From Danio rerio (taxonomy: Eukaryota; Chordata; Actinopteri; Cypriniformes; Danionidae), in the NCBI RefSeq assembly GCF_049306965.1, contig NC_133185.1:18309001-18373000 (forward strand): a stretch of DNA of 64,000 bases, in the 5' to 3' direction. Below are positions 31,195 to 46,071 of the stretch, piece by piece (position 1 is the first letter of the stretch; each line of letters opens with the position of its first letter). Position numbers and translations under genes: made by a program. The notes beneath the pieces were generated by a model, which was not told the DNA's origin, ran no database searches, and worked only from the letters and a program-made list of their open reading frames with translations.

Positions 31195-31480
31195 TTTAAG
31201 TAAAGTTTATTCATAAACTAATTTCGAGAGGACCACGTGATTATGATTGAACATGGCTGGTTCTGCATTAACATGTATTAAAAAGGAGATTAGGAGTGAT
31301 TGTTTAGGTAGCTAGCTTGAAGCCAGTGGTGCTGTCGGTTAGAACAGAGGTCCAGTCTAGTCACTCCATTTGAACTTTAGTTGTATTTATTAGCATTGAC
31401 AAGGATTTGTACACAGGTGCAGTTAATAAAGCCCTTGAGGCACTCCTGATTGGCCAAAGATTGAATTAGAAGATTGGAGT

Positions 31481-33850
31481 GTAATAATAATAATAATAAT
31501 AATTCATTTTATTTGTAAATGGCGCCTTTCTGGACACCCAAGGTCGCCTTACAGTAAGCATCAGCAGACATGCTAAACAACTTAAACATTACTAAAAACA
31601 ATCATTGACCAAACAAGTTAAAACACAATAGCGAATATAAAAGAACATGATAAAAAAAATGGTTAAGTAAAAGCCTGCTTAAAAAGATGGGTCTTTAGCC
31701 GTGATTTAAAATTGTGAAGACTATCACTGCTCCTAAGATCTACTGGAAGTGAGTTCCATAGCCTAGGAGCCATAGAGCTAAAAGATCTGTCTCCCATTTT
31801 GCTCAGTCGAGTGCGAGGTGGTGCCAGAGTGAAGTTGTTAGCTGACCTAAGGGTACGAGAAGGGGTGTAGATATGGAGAAGTTCAGTGAGATATTGAAGT
31901 GCGAGATTATGAAGTGCCTTAAAAGTTAGAAGTAATATTTTAAAATCAATTCGATACTTTACTGGAAGCCAATGAAGCTGATAGAGGAGTGGTGTGACGT
32001 GCTCGTGAGATGGGGTCCTAGAGATGACACGAGCTGCATGGTTCTGAACCAGTTGGAGTTTATGGAGAAGTTTGGAAGGAAGTCCAGAAAGAAGTGCATT
32101 ACAGTAGTCAAGACGTGAAGTAACTAATGCGTGGATAAGAATGGCTGTGTTATTAGTTGTGAGAGAAGGGCGGAGACGAGTGATATTACGCAGGTGGAAA
32201 TATGCAGTACGTGTAATATTATTAATGTGACCTTCAAATGAGAGTGTGCTATCCAAGATGACACCCAAACTCTTTACCTGCATGGAGGGAAAAATTGTAC
32301 TGTTATCAATGTCTATAGTGAAATTATCAGCTTTTGTTGCTGTTTAATTTTAAAAAGTTAGCTGAAAGCCAGATTTTTATTTCAGCTAAACATCTGCTCA
32401 AAGCAGGAGGAGGAAAAGAACAGGAGGGCTTGGTGGACAGGTAGAGTTGAGTGTCGTCAGCATAACAGTGAAATTGTATGTTGTATTTTCTGAAAATGTG
32501 ACCAAGAGGCAGTAGATATATGATAAACAGGAGTGGACCCAGTACAGAACCCTGTGGGACACCAGTAGTGACAATCTGCGATCTTGACTTAAAATCTTTA
32601 ATTTGAACAAACTGAGTACGATCTTCAAGATATGACTTCAACCATAAAAGAGGGGTGCCAGAGATCCCTAGTGAGGCAAGCCTATTCAAAAGAACCTTGT
32701 GCAAAACCGTGTCAAAGGCTGCACTCAAGTCCAGGAGAATAAGAATTGACAGTAAACCAGAGTCTGCTGCCAGTAGTAAATCATTAGTAATCCTGACAAG
32801 AGCAGTCTCAGTACTGTGGTTGGGACGAAAACCAGACTGGAAGAGCTCAAACAAATTGTTATTAGCAAGATATTTATGGAGTTGAGACGCAACACATTTT
32901 TCCAGTATTTTTGAGACAAATGGCAAATTGGAAATTGGTCTATAGTTGGCCAAATTGGATGAATCAGCTCCAGGTTTTTTTAGTACTGGGGTGATTACAG
33001 CAGTTTTAAGTAAAGATGGGACAGATCCAGAATCCAGTGATTTGTGAATAATGTTAGTAATCAGTGTGGACAATGATGGAAGACAGGTCTTAACTAAGCA
33101 TGTAGGAAGTGGATCAAGCAGGCAGTTGGTAGTTTTAGATTTCTGTATATGACCAACTATTTCAGCGGTAGATGGTAAGGTAAAAGTATCAAAAGAGAAA
33201 TGTGTGATGATTTCAGAAACATTTTGACTGAAGTCAGGGGCTGAACTATTTGTATGTAATTGATGATGAATGTCCTTAATTTTTGTTTCAAAAAAAGACA
33301 GGAAGCTGTTACATAACTCAGTTGAAGAAGAAAGTGATGTGTCAGGAAAACTTAATGATTTTTTAACTACAGAGAAGAGTAATCTAGAGTTACCCTGACT
33401 AGATTCTATTCTGTTAGCATAATAGTCAGATTTTGCTTTAAGTAATGCTTCCTTATAATGATGAGCATGTTCTGTAAACATTTGTTTGTGGACAGTTAAC
33501 CCAGACTTCTTATACAACCGTTCCAACCTGCGACCTTTAGTTTTGAGTTGATGCAGATCAGAAGTAAACCAAGGAGCAGAAACAGAAAGAGAGACCGTCC
33601 GGGTTTGTAAAGGTGCAAAAGTGTCCAAAATTTCAGATAGTCCATTATTGTAAATAGACACCAGAGCATCAGCAGAAGATGAGTCCACATTGTATGCAAA
33701 ACTATTAAGTACATCTGAAAAATGTAATAAATCAATGTTCTTAACGTTTCTAAATTTGATTGTCCGGGGTGACTGCAATTTAAAAACTGCAAGCTGAGCA
33801 CAAAAAGACACTAAGAAATGGTCAGTACCATATAAATGGTGTACCATAAT
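31481..33850 (-). mobile_element. L2-type LINE with nearly whole reverse transcriptase
   Basis: On the minus strand a 506-codon frame (33847-32327) starts at the end of the endonuclease domain (TDHFLVSF). It covers the reverse transcriptase: [32 protein letters not shown], the catalytic [26 protein letters not shown] and YADD in [14 protein letters not shown] 206-codon frame (32283-31663) gives the C-terminus: [29 protein letters not shown] and [11 protein letters not shown]. The two differ by a frame shift near 32330, where a short piece of the usual L2 sequence is missing. The 5' end is truncated near 33850. The 3' end has a GGCGCC tail motif and an (ATT)n run at 31481-31501. It is non-functional here because the endonuclease is lost. 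Confidence 0.9.
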
Positions 33851-34271
33851 CGGAGCAGGGGTGTGACACTGAGTTTGCTGTTTAGGAACAACTTCTCAAC
33901 ACGTTTGATCCACCAATCAGGCCATTTCTAACCCACTATAAAGAGCCAGGGTTTTTCACTAGTCATCTTCGATTTGAAGAATCCCCCCTTCCACCCCTAC
34001 CTCTTCACCTTTCCCCTTCATAAGGCGGCCCAGTGGTTAGCACTGTTGCCTCACAGCAAAAACATCACCGGTTCTAGTCCTTTAACAGGCCGGCGGTCGT
34101 TTCTGTGCGTAGTTTGCATGTTCTTCCCGTGCTCGCGTGGGTTTTCCCCGGGTCCTCTGGTTTCCTCCCACATTCCAAAAACATGCACTACAAGTGAATT
34201 GATCAATCTAAATTTAGCACTACAGTCAGTCTCTCATCCTGCAGCATATCTCTCCATAGCATTCATTTAAA

Positions 34272-34461
34272 TCAGGGGTGTCAAACTCAATTCCTGGAGG
34301 GCCAAAGCCCTGCACAGTTTAGTTCCAACCCTGCTCCAACGCACTTACCTGTAGGTTTCAAACAAGCCTGAAGGACTCAACTAGTTTGATCAGGTGTGTT
34401 TAATTAGGGTAGGAACTAAACTGTGCAGAGCTGCGGCCCTTTTGGAACTGAGTTTGACACC
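34272..34461. mobile_element. Palindromic hAT-type MITE inside the composite repeat
   Basis: The left end CAGGGGTGTCAAACTCAATT and the right end AACTGAGTTTGACACCTG are inverted. The subterminal parts TTTAGTTCCAACCCTG and TAGGAACTAAACTG also mirror each other. The flanks ATTTAAAT and ATTTAAGT agree at 7 of 8 bases if two extra right-end bases are counted. Confidence 0.75.
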
Positions 34462-34707
34462 TGTAATTTAAGTCATTAGCTCTTATCAAGGGGGGAGTTG
34501 TCGAGATCTACCTCAGGCCAAGGCTCCCCACTCGCCCTGCAAATGGGAGGGAGCTCTCTCCCGGCACAGCATGCTAAACTTGCTTATAATCAATCATCAG
34601 CTAAGTGTGAACTCTTGAAAATCTGTGAAAATGATAACTGGGGTACAACTATTGTTAAATAGATCCTTAATGAAATGAAGACTACGCTGCATAACATCTC
34701 TTGAGTA

Positions 34708-37806
<3,099 letters not shown>

Positions 37807-38028
37807 GCCTGTGAAAGACATACAGTAATGACATGCTCATCACTGCGAATTTTCAAAAATTATTACTCATACCTAACGTGTATTGGGCATTTGCAGGTAT
37901 GAAAAAAAAATAATAATAAATGTTGTTACAGTGACAACCAGTTTATATTTGTCAAATGCTACCAGGTAGCTCTTTGGTGTGCACACATAAGAGTGCTTTT
38001 CCCTTGGCCTATTTCCAAAGATTGTATC

Positions 38029-38560
38029 CAGTTGAAGTCAGAATTATTAGCCCTCCTTAGAATTTTGGTTTGTTTTTTTTAAATATTTCCCAAATTATGT
38101 TTAACAGAGCAAGGAAATTTTCACAGTATGTCTGATATTTTTTTCTGTAGAAAGTTTTATTTGCTTTATTTCAGGTAGAATAAAAGTAGTTTTTAATTTT
38201 TTTTAAAAAACACATTTCAAGGTCAAAATTATTAGCTCCTTTAAGCTATATATTTTTTGATAGTCTACAGAACAAACCATCGTTATACAATAACTTGCCT
38301 AATTACCCTAACCTGCCTAGTTAACCTAATTAACCTAGTCAAACCTTTAAATGTCACTTTAAGCTGTATAGAAGTGTCTTGAAAAATATCTAGTCAAATA
38401 TTATTTACTGTCATCATGGCAAAGATAAAATAAATCAGTTATTAGAGATGAGTAATTAAAACTATTATGTTTAGAAATGTGTTGCAAAAAAATCTTCTTT
38501 ACTTTAAACAGAAAAAGAGGGGAAAAATAAACAGGGGGCTAATAATTCTGACTTCAACTG
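38029..38560. mobile_element. CAGTTGAAGTCAGAATTATT-family repeat, whole copy
   Basis: The left end CAGTTGAAGTCAGAATTATT and the right end AATAATTCTGACTTCAACTG are perfect 20-base inverted repeats. The interior matches 46072-46591 closely and 4640-5111 in inverse. No coding capacity. It lies upstream of the c5orf63 start codon, in its probable 5' UTR intron. Confidence 0.85.
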
Positions 38561-38779
38561 TGTGTTTATATTTAGGTCATTTTATTAAGTTATCCAAACA
38601 TTTCACAAGGATTTATGAAAAGTAAAAAAAAAATCAAGGCATTATAATTCTGGGTAAAACAGTACAATAATCTTTCATTTGTTAACCACAGTAGAGTTTA
38701 CCTGAACTAACGATGAACAATCCTCCTACTGCATTTATGAATTGCAGCTCATTTTTCGCCTCAACATATATTTTAAAAC

Positions 38780-38985
38780 AACCCTCTGAGTCCTCATGTG
38801 ATTTTAAACCTATGAATTACTTTGTTCTGTTGAACACACAAAGTCTTTGAAAAATGGGACCCATTGTAACTTCCATAGTAGGAAAATAAATACAATGAAA
38901 GTCAATGAGCCAATGAGTTTGTGTTCAACAGAAGAAACTCAAATATGTTTTTAACAAGTTAAGGGTGAATAAATAATGTCAGATT
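38780..38985. mobile_element. Foldback repeat (GTGTTCAACAGAAGAAA family)
   Basis: TCTGTTGAACACACAAAG at the left mirrors GTGTTCAACAGAAGAAAC at the right, around CTTCCATAGTAGG and CAATGAAAGTCAATGAG. The same family is seen at 54211-54780. Confidence 0.6.
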
Positions 38986-39785
38986 TATAAAATTCAGTCA
39001 TAATTTTACTCATCCTCACGCCATTCCAATTCAAACTTGTTCTTACACATCAGGTTGGTATGATATGGAGGTATGGAGCTTGTGTTTGTTCTGTAAAAAC
39101 AGATCAACTAGTGTTGCCTTTTACAGTTTTGTAAGTTTCATTACAATTGTTTTATAGTCATCTGTGCCTGTTTTAACAAACTCAATAAAATGTGATTGGC
39201 ATATATATGTAGTATGAGCTTGACTTTTATTATTTTGCTACAAGCATATAGTTAATGTGATTGAAATAACATGCAATCAGCCAATAAGATTTAAGGGATA
39301 AATTTAGTTAGTTTAAGTTAAGTTTAGTTTACAGATAGGGAAAGCTTCTACGCCATTGTTAAGCGGCTTTAAACCCTTTCTTATGTTTTGAATAATTTAG
39401 TCAGGGATAGGTTAAAGGGTACTGAGTAATTATGGGTTATATTTTGGAACAGCAATGATCCAGGATCAACATAAAGGTTAAGTTAAACCAGCATCGCATC
39501 TTACAATTCAAAATTATACCCACACATTATGCACATTGCCTACCTATGATGCCACTAAATGTCACTTACTGGATACTGGAGCTCAATATTTGAGCCACAA
39601 CCAATGACTGTGAATCGTAAATGTAGGTTAAATAAACAACGTTTGTCAATCGTCTTTATACATCGATATTTTCAGAGTTTCTGTAAGATTATTACTTATA
39701 TCAATAGAGTACAACCACTGATCTATATTATTCTCTTATATAGATCAGTTGAGTACAACACATTCTACTGAGCAAAAACTCTTAC

Positions 39786-39860
39786 CAATGGTCAATAATG
39801 CGCGACGGAAGCTGCTCTAAGGAAGGAAGTAGACGTGCACGGAGGGACTTCCTGCTGACT
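39786..39860 (-). promoter_or_regulatory. c5orf63: Probable c5orf63 promoter and non-coding exon 1
   Basis: On the minus strand a strong donor, ACCATTG|GTAAGAGT, lies at 39786/39785, preceded by GCGCATTATTG. ETS-type motifs (ACTTCCTG, GGAAGGAAG) lie at about 39810-39855. With the acceptor just upstream of the ATG at 37808, this would give a first exon without coding sequence and a 2-kb intron. Confidence 0.45.
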
Positions 39861-40007
39861 ACAGATTTTTGATTGGGCATTGAGCCGTAGATTGTGTTTA
39901 TACATACTAGATTAAAAATAAATAAATAAATGTATTTATTTACATTTATAAAATGTATAAATTTATTATTTATTTTTAAATTTGAATTTTTTAAAATGTA
40001 TATTATT

Positions 40008-40123
<116 letters not shown>

Positions 40124-40439
40124 TTTTTTATCTAGTATGTATTTATGTATGTAGTATGTTTGATAAATGCATTTGTTAAACTTGCATAATGATCTTGTTT
40201 TGCACAGCGAAAACACCTTGCAATAAAACAAATAAGAAAATAAACGAATAAAGAAATAATAAAGCAACAAATACATACATTTGCACGCGATTTCGCCAGG
40301 TTAAAATCCCTGTCATGCGGTTCCCCATGGTGCAGAATTAAACTCCCTACTAAATTGAGCTCTAGATGGCGCCACATCACAGATTTAAAAGCACTCAAAA
40401 GCAGTGTGCCAGCAGTTTCTAAAATCAAGTATAATTATT

Positions 40440-41040
40440 GTAGTTAGGAGCAGCTGAATTAATTCTGTTTTTAAAAGTTACTTTTTGAAAGAACAAAATA
40501 TGGTATAAATGTGTTTTTTAAATAAATTTTCAGGTAGTCTACACTGTAAAAAGGCCTCTGTTTCTGCTCATTTTAAATTTAATAAAGCAGTTTGAGCAAA
40601 CAGCACAATACTTTTTAAGTTTACATCAAGACATCCCACCCTGCTAAAACAAAAAGCTTCATATAATTTGTAATGGGTTTTTAATGGTTATATTGAAAAT
40701 TATATTGCTATAATTGAAACTCTAATTAAATTGAATTTTGCCTTATCTTGGTAACATGTTAAAATTATCCCAATGAAACAGCACACAAAACACACTAGAA
40801 ACTATTAAAATGTACTGGCTTTAATGGTTAAATTGCTTGTAATGCTTTTAATGGTAGTGAAATAAAACAGAACGTCCATGATTATATATATATATATATA
40901 GCTACTGTATTAATACAGTTTTCCAGTTTGGTTTGGGAGCAACCGGATAACTAATACTGGGTTCCTACATTTTCTACATCAAAATTATACTATAAGGGAT
41001 GCCAATTTTCCCTGTATCTTTTTTGATAGCTACAGAACTT
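40440..41040. other. Intergenic AT-rich spacer
   Basis: A short (AT)n tract lies at about 40883-40900, and ACACTGTAAAAAGGCC near 40550 resembles an end of the CACTGTAA-type repeats. No gene was seen. Confidence 0.35.
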
Positions 41041-41049
41041 CTTAATATC

Positions 41050-42210
41050 CATATTAGAGAAAGCATGTTAAAACGAGTATCTTTTGAAAAAAACTAAAGT
41101 GGTAATAAGCCAGTTAGTAGATCAAACTGTTTTGTTTTTAAAGGATGCTTCACAGGTTGCCACAGCCAAAGAGACTCTTAAACCCTTTTCTAAAGTCTCA
41201 GGTCTTTGCCTTAACATTAATAAATGTGAATTACTACCAGTGGGCAATTGTTTAGAATCTTTCATTCGTAGTTGAGTGTGAAATATCTTTGAATTAAAAT
41301 AATTATAATAAAAGTACATGTGATTTCAGTTCTTCTTACAATTTTCTCTTCCATCAAACTCTAAACCTCACCAACAAGTGTTTACTATATGGATGTGTAT
41401 TTATAAACAACTGCTCCCCTCATAGTTATCTTATTCTAATCACTATTTTTTCCCAAATGTATTTATCAAAGGGCTGATATTAGTTAGTCAGTTATTTAAT
41501 AATGAAGGTACATTATTTACATTTACAGACTTTATTAGAAGATACAAATTACAGTACGGGAATTTTAAAGTGTTTACTGGGGCAATACATGCTGTTACAT
41601 ATGCTGTGTATCAGTATCATTTTGTCTATCTAGATCTGAGACCTCAGTCGGCTTTATGTTTTTTTTTTCTGAATTTAAGCATAATAATCACAAAATTACA
41701 TCTTTAATCTTAAAAGAGAATACTTCTATTCTTTATGTTTTTTTGTTTGTTTGTTTGTTTTTTACCGGACCAATATATTTAATAATGTAAACTAGACTCA
41801 AGTATGGCCATTACCTCGATTTGTTTTCCTTACAAATAAGGCTAAATAAATATAATATCATTTAAATTAATTCATAGATTTTACCCTACAAAAGTTTTTG
41901 TAAATGCTTTAAGGAACCTATTCCACATTTATTTAGGTCCTGCCAATGTATTCAACATTTTAGGATTAATGTGGAAGCATTCATTGCTCATGATATTTCA
42001 CTTTCCCTCCTTATCTTATAAACATGATTTTGAATTAATATGTAATAGGACTGCTCTTTAAAAGATACTGGTTTTATCATAAACTTTGTTCTATTACTAT
42101 GTAAATTTCATTTTCACAAATGCAAGTTGGCACAAAGCAAACCTCTTTTCATTGTGCTAGAAATTTTTGTCAAATTAATTTTAGTGTCTTAAAAAAAATA
42201 AAGCAATTAA
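41050..42210 (+). mobile_element. Decayed L1/Tx1-like LINE fragments
   Basis: Plus-strand pieces translate to ISQLVDQTVLFLKD (a decayed FADDTALFLKD catalytic region) followed by KVSGLCLNINKCELLPV. Further on come LFNNEGTLFTFTDFIRRY, IPHLFRSCQCIQHF and FHFHKCKLAQ. The catalytic Asp-Asp pair is lost (VDQ). The order matches an L1-type reverse transcriptase and its C-terminus, broken into several frames. Confidence 0.65.
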
Positions 42211-42504
42211 AATGATTTATATAGGCTCCTCCATTATTTTTTTAAATAAAATGTTTATATACATGAGTTTTCTGTATTGAAAGTGCATTCAATAAATTCT
42301 ATTAATAACACTATTTTAAAATATATGTATGACATATTTGTATGTAAATTGATCATTACCTCTCCTCCTTTTTCTTTTTCTTTTAATTTCTTTTTTTAAT
42401 TTTCTCGTGTAATCCTTCTTGTTAAAGAATGTGAAGTGCTTTTGTTGTTAAATGAAACTACATGCCGGTTGTTGTTGCAAAAAAAAAAAAAAAAAAACTT
42501 TCAC

Positions 42505-42724
42505 TCAACACATTGCACCTGCTCCTATTGGCTGCTGTCGTGTGGCGTCATCGTCGAGATGCGTTTCTGTCGCGTCGCGTCTCATGTGAAGTTGAAGGAG
42601 CGCAAGCGCGTCTGTGTTCATCACTCTATTCTTTGTGCGCTTCTGTGAAAATATTTGAGCTAATTTGGCGTTCATTTAAGCGGACCCCATGTGTTTGGAC
42701 CGAACGAAAACTTTTGTTTAAAAT
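42505..42724 (+). promoter_or_regulatory. Exon-like, GC-richer block with strong donor; possible first exon of next gene
   Basis: This is a local rise in CG dinucleotides (GCGTCATCGTCGAGATGCG, GTCGCGTCGCGTCTC) in an AT-rich region. It has an inverse CCAAT box (CTATTGGCTG, about 42523) and a CRE-like GCGTCATCG, and ends in a textbook donor, AAAATTG|GTGAGTTTTC, at 42725. A possible second short exon follows at 42994-43034 (TTTATTTCAG acceptor, AGGA|GTGAGTG donor). No long reading frame is present, so this would be 5' UTR. In human the next plus-strand gene is MEGF10, a guess from synteny only. Confidence 0.4.
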
Positions 42725-43034
42725 TGGTGAGTTTTCTTTTTGTGAATCACTTTACATTATAGGCTATGACAAACGAACAACTTAGATTTTATACTCTGTA
42801 CATCTAAAGCATTTCAATAAGATATTCATGATAAGCAAGAATATTGGGAAAGGCTGAGCCTATATGTCTCGTTAATGAAGTGTTGATCACATCAACGTCG
42901 CTAAGAGATTATAACATTTATTTGTTTATTTTATAACGTGTATTATTCATTAATTATGCTTTTGCTTCTGTATGGTTGGTTTGTTTATTTCAGATTTGCT
43001 TCTGAAAGTTTTGTGTACCCTGAGAAAAAAAGGA

Positions 43035-44060
43035 GTGAGTGAAAGTGGCCCCTACTAAGTGTGTCTGTGTTTTGTTCCTCAGTTTACGCTCAGGTGACTC
43101 ACATTCATTCTTCATTGAATCATTTAAGGTGTAGTTTCTTAAACTGCTTCACAGGCTCACAATTGATTGTAGTCCTCCTCTAAGTTTGTGTCATTTCTGA
43201 AACAGAATCATCTCAAACTCAGGACAGCATTATATATGGCATTTCTGTACTGCAATGGCTGGGTCACCTGGTAATTTTGAGGGATGTTTACTGTGCGGAA
43301 ATTCAGTTGAATCTGCTGACTCAATCTTAGGGTGTCTTTTGTGTGACAAATGACTTTGATTGTGATCATATGATTATCATACATGGGTTTGTTAAGGCAA
43401 GCAGGCTGGTGCTGCATCTGCTTGCAATAAAAACAGCATTATTCCCATCATAATTACAGGGTTTTCCATTGACCAATGTTTCTGGGAGACAAAAATAAGT
43501 TGCTGAGAAAGTTTACTTGAGCTGCGTGGCTGTATGTTGATCTCTTCGTCCACACACACACTATTTTGGAAGACTCTTAATAATTGATCTGAATTTTACA
43601 TAAAAAATTTCCAGCAATGCTTAAATGTCACCGTGGGGAACTGAGACAAGATTACGTTTAGTAAGATTAAAACAAGATTACATTTCATAAAAAGATTGAT
43701 ACTTTTTTGTTGCTGTTTTGTTGTGTTCAGTGGAGACTGAGAAAAAGAATAAATATAAACATGTTTTGTTTTCTGCCGAATCGTACAATGCTTTGATTGA
43801 CAGGGACACGTGTGAGTGTGTGTTAACTGGACAGTTTGAGGAAAAAAAACTGTGATGTCAGTGACATACAAACATGAGTTCTCGATTCTTAAACCCCATT
43901 GATTTGATATCATTCAACTTTATGCATTTGTGATATAATGTAATTCTTACTTCTTCGCAGATCTTAGTGTCAGTCTTTAAATTAACTTCATCCGTTGAAT
44001 TTGTTACCATTCAAAACCTAAACAATACTATAGCGTATCGTTTATTGAATGATGATTATG
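43035..44060. other. Spacer or intron
   Basis: No repeat or coding exon was recognised. If the block at 42.5 kb is a first exon, this is intronic. Confidence 0.35.
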
Positions 44061-44068
44061 ATCTAAAC

Positions 44069-44729
44069 CAGTGGTTCTCAAACTGTGGTACATAAACCAC
44101 TAGTGGTACGTGGAGGAATCAATTATGTCATACATGTATGTACATGTTACATATATTTCAAAATTTATCATATGATTTATATATAAATATGATGACATAT
44201 ATTTCTTAGGTCCAGGAAATATTTCCAGGTGTTTAAGTACAGCAATGTTTTTTTTTTTTTTACTTTTTAAGAACAGTAACCTACCATTTTTAACTTCATT
44301 CTTCATTCATTTTCTTGTCGGCTTAGTCCCTTTATTAATCCGGGATCGCCACAGCAGAATGAACCGCCAACTTATCCAGCAAGTTTTTATGCAGCGGATG
44401 CCCTTCAAGCCGCAACCCATCACTGGGAAACCATTTTTAACTTTTAAAAGCAAAATTTTATTTAAATATTGACATTTTGAGTTTTTTTTTTTAACATATA
44501 AGCACAGTGCAGTGTTAATGTTCAGACTATTTATAATGTTTAAGTGGCTGACAATAATAAATATTCGTAATAATAGAAATTAATCTGCCACATTTTTAAA
44601 CTGGGCAGAGCTGTAGCTGCTTAATGGGGCTACTACGCTACTCTATTTCAATACTGCTCATTATGGTGGTACTTGGAGAGACAATTTTTTCTGAGGTGGT
44701 GCTTGATGAAAAAGGTTTGAGAACCCCTG
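44069..44729. mobile_element. hAT (Charlie-like) element with perfect target duplication
   Basis: The ends CAGTGGTTCTCAAACTG and GGTTTGAGAACCCCTG are inverted. Identical 8-bp flanks, ATCTAAAC, lie at 44061-44068 and 44730-44737. No transposase ORF. A DANA fragment is inserted inside (44302-44430). Confidence 0.88.
44302..44430 (-). mobile_element. DANA SINE fragment nested in hAT element
   Basis: This is the inverse DANA tail (TTTTCTTGTCGGCTTAGTCC to AAGCCGCAACCCATCACTGG). The tRNA-derived head is absent, as expected for a 5'-truncated insertion. Confidence 0.85.
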
Positions 44730-44744
44730 ATCTAAACCTAAACA

Positions 44745-45171
44745 CTTCCCAACGCAGGATACTTCTTACTGCACTAACTGCAGCCAAGAAGGTTACATTT
44801 TAAATATGGCATGGACCCTCATTCCCAGCGGATAAAATGTGGCTTATTGAACTAAAAAATCTTGCGCTGTTAGAACGTTCTACTGCAAGAATTAACAGAG
44901 CTAAACCCCATACAATCAAAGCATGGTCTGATTGTATTAAGAAAACTTCTTATATTATAAGTAGCTAATTCTCACCCCAGAGTATTTCTTTTTCTGTGGA
45001 TTGGTATTCATTTATTATTTTATTGTCTTTATTTTACTATTATTATTATTTTTCATTTCTATTTTTCATTTCTATTTTCATTTAATGCAAACCCTGGCTT
45101 ATATATAGTTGTTGCTAGCTTTGTATGCTGGCTTTGTTCTGCAATAAATAAATAATCATAAAAAAAAAACA
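44745..45171 (+). mobile_element. L1/Tx1-like LINE 3' end with poly(A)
   Basis: It translates to RILLTALTAAKKV, then GPSFPADKMWLIELKNLALL and HTIKAWSDCIKKTS, the C-terminal part of a fish L1-type ORF2. After this come a 3' UTR, AATAAATAAATAATC and a terminal A-run at about 45161-45170. It is a separate copy from 41050-42210. Confidence 0.75.
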
Positions 45172-45394
45172 ATTCTATAACGTGTTAAAACCATGATTTG
45201 TCTGATAGGTATGCATTAAAACCTGCATTAAAGTACCATACGTTCCTGATATGGTAACTTCATTGACATTGATTACAATATAATTTTTTTTACGTCATAC
45301 GTCAAGGCTTTTGAACATTCAACAATGCAATAACACTCCAGGGTTTTCCCAGTGATTATTAATTAAAATTTATTTAAAATTTAATAAAAGTGTT

Positions 45395-45425
45395 TTTTTA
45401 CTTTACTTTACTTTACTTTACTTTT
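45395..45425. repeat. (CTTTA)n short tandem repeat
   Basis: TTTACTTTACTTTACTTTAC, with five or so units. Confidence 0.8.
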
Positions 45426-45599
45426 TTTTTACTTTATTTTTTATAAATTAAAACATTTTACAGAACAAAAAAATTCAGTGACAGCAGCAATTATTAAAAG
45501 AAAAAAAAAAAAAAACGACACTATCCGCAGATGTAAATAAAAATAAATTACAAAAAAATAAAATAAATAAACCAACATACAATATTTTCAGTTAAAAAA

Positions 45600-45824
45600 A
45601 GGAGCTAGAAATACTATGTCCTATTCAGATACAACATAACAGGTGCTCATCTTTGCTTAAAAATATCCAGTTTTAATTGAAGTTGAGCAGTCATATACTC
45701 CATTCTATATATACAAGCAAGTTTTTCTATCCACTTTACTATTGTTGGAGGGTGTGGCTTCATCCAATTTATTGTTATGGTCTTTCTTGCACTTAGTAAA
45801 AGTATATGTAGTATATATCTCTGG

Positions 45825-45891
<67 letters not shown>

Positions 45892-45990
45892 TGGGGTATC
45901 CCTTCAAGCAAGAAAAACAGGGGAGTAAAAGGTAGATCTATCTGCATAATTTTCATTATCTCAATCTTTACTCAATAAAGGTGTTAAAGG
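45600..45990 (-). mobile_element. L1/Tx1-like LINE C-terminal fragment with (TA)n insertion
   Basis: On the minus strand ARKTITINWMKPHPPTIVKW followed by IYRMEYMTAQLQLKLDIFKQ matches the C-terminus of fish L1-type ORF2. A (TA)n tract (about 45831-45888) sits just upstream of it. Confidence 0.65.
45831..45888. repeat. (TA)n microsatellite
   Basis: Alternating T and A for about 58 bases. Confidence 0.92.
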
Positions 45991-46071
45991 GGACATTTTG
46001 TTTTACTTGGTATTTTAATATTACTGTATGTCAACAGTATGTTTACTGTCAGCCTATAATGTAAAAAAAGC

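Larger units (their letters stand above)
31195..34640 (+). mobile_element. Composite repeat family, interrupted copy
   Basis: It begins GTTTATTCATAAACTAATTT then CGAGAGGACCACGTGA, breaks off, and resumes near 33900 with CCACTATAAAGAGCC (TATA-box-like) and GAAGAATCCCCCCTTCCACC. A DANA-like tRNA head follows (CGGCCCAGTGGTTAGCACTG, 34023), then after another break CTCTCTCCCGGCACAGCATG near 34570. The same blocks in the same order occur, inverted, at 47660-48290 and 62000-62590. The internal TATA-like box suggests an LTR-like or promoter-bearing element, but no gag, pol or envelope sequence is present and the class is not established. This copy is split by an L2 LINE (31481-33850) and a MITE (34272-34461). 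Confidence 0.6.

Noticed and set aside
31481-33850. Active L2 LINE
   Set aside because: The endonuclease domain is truncated away and the frame changes near 32330.
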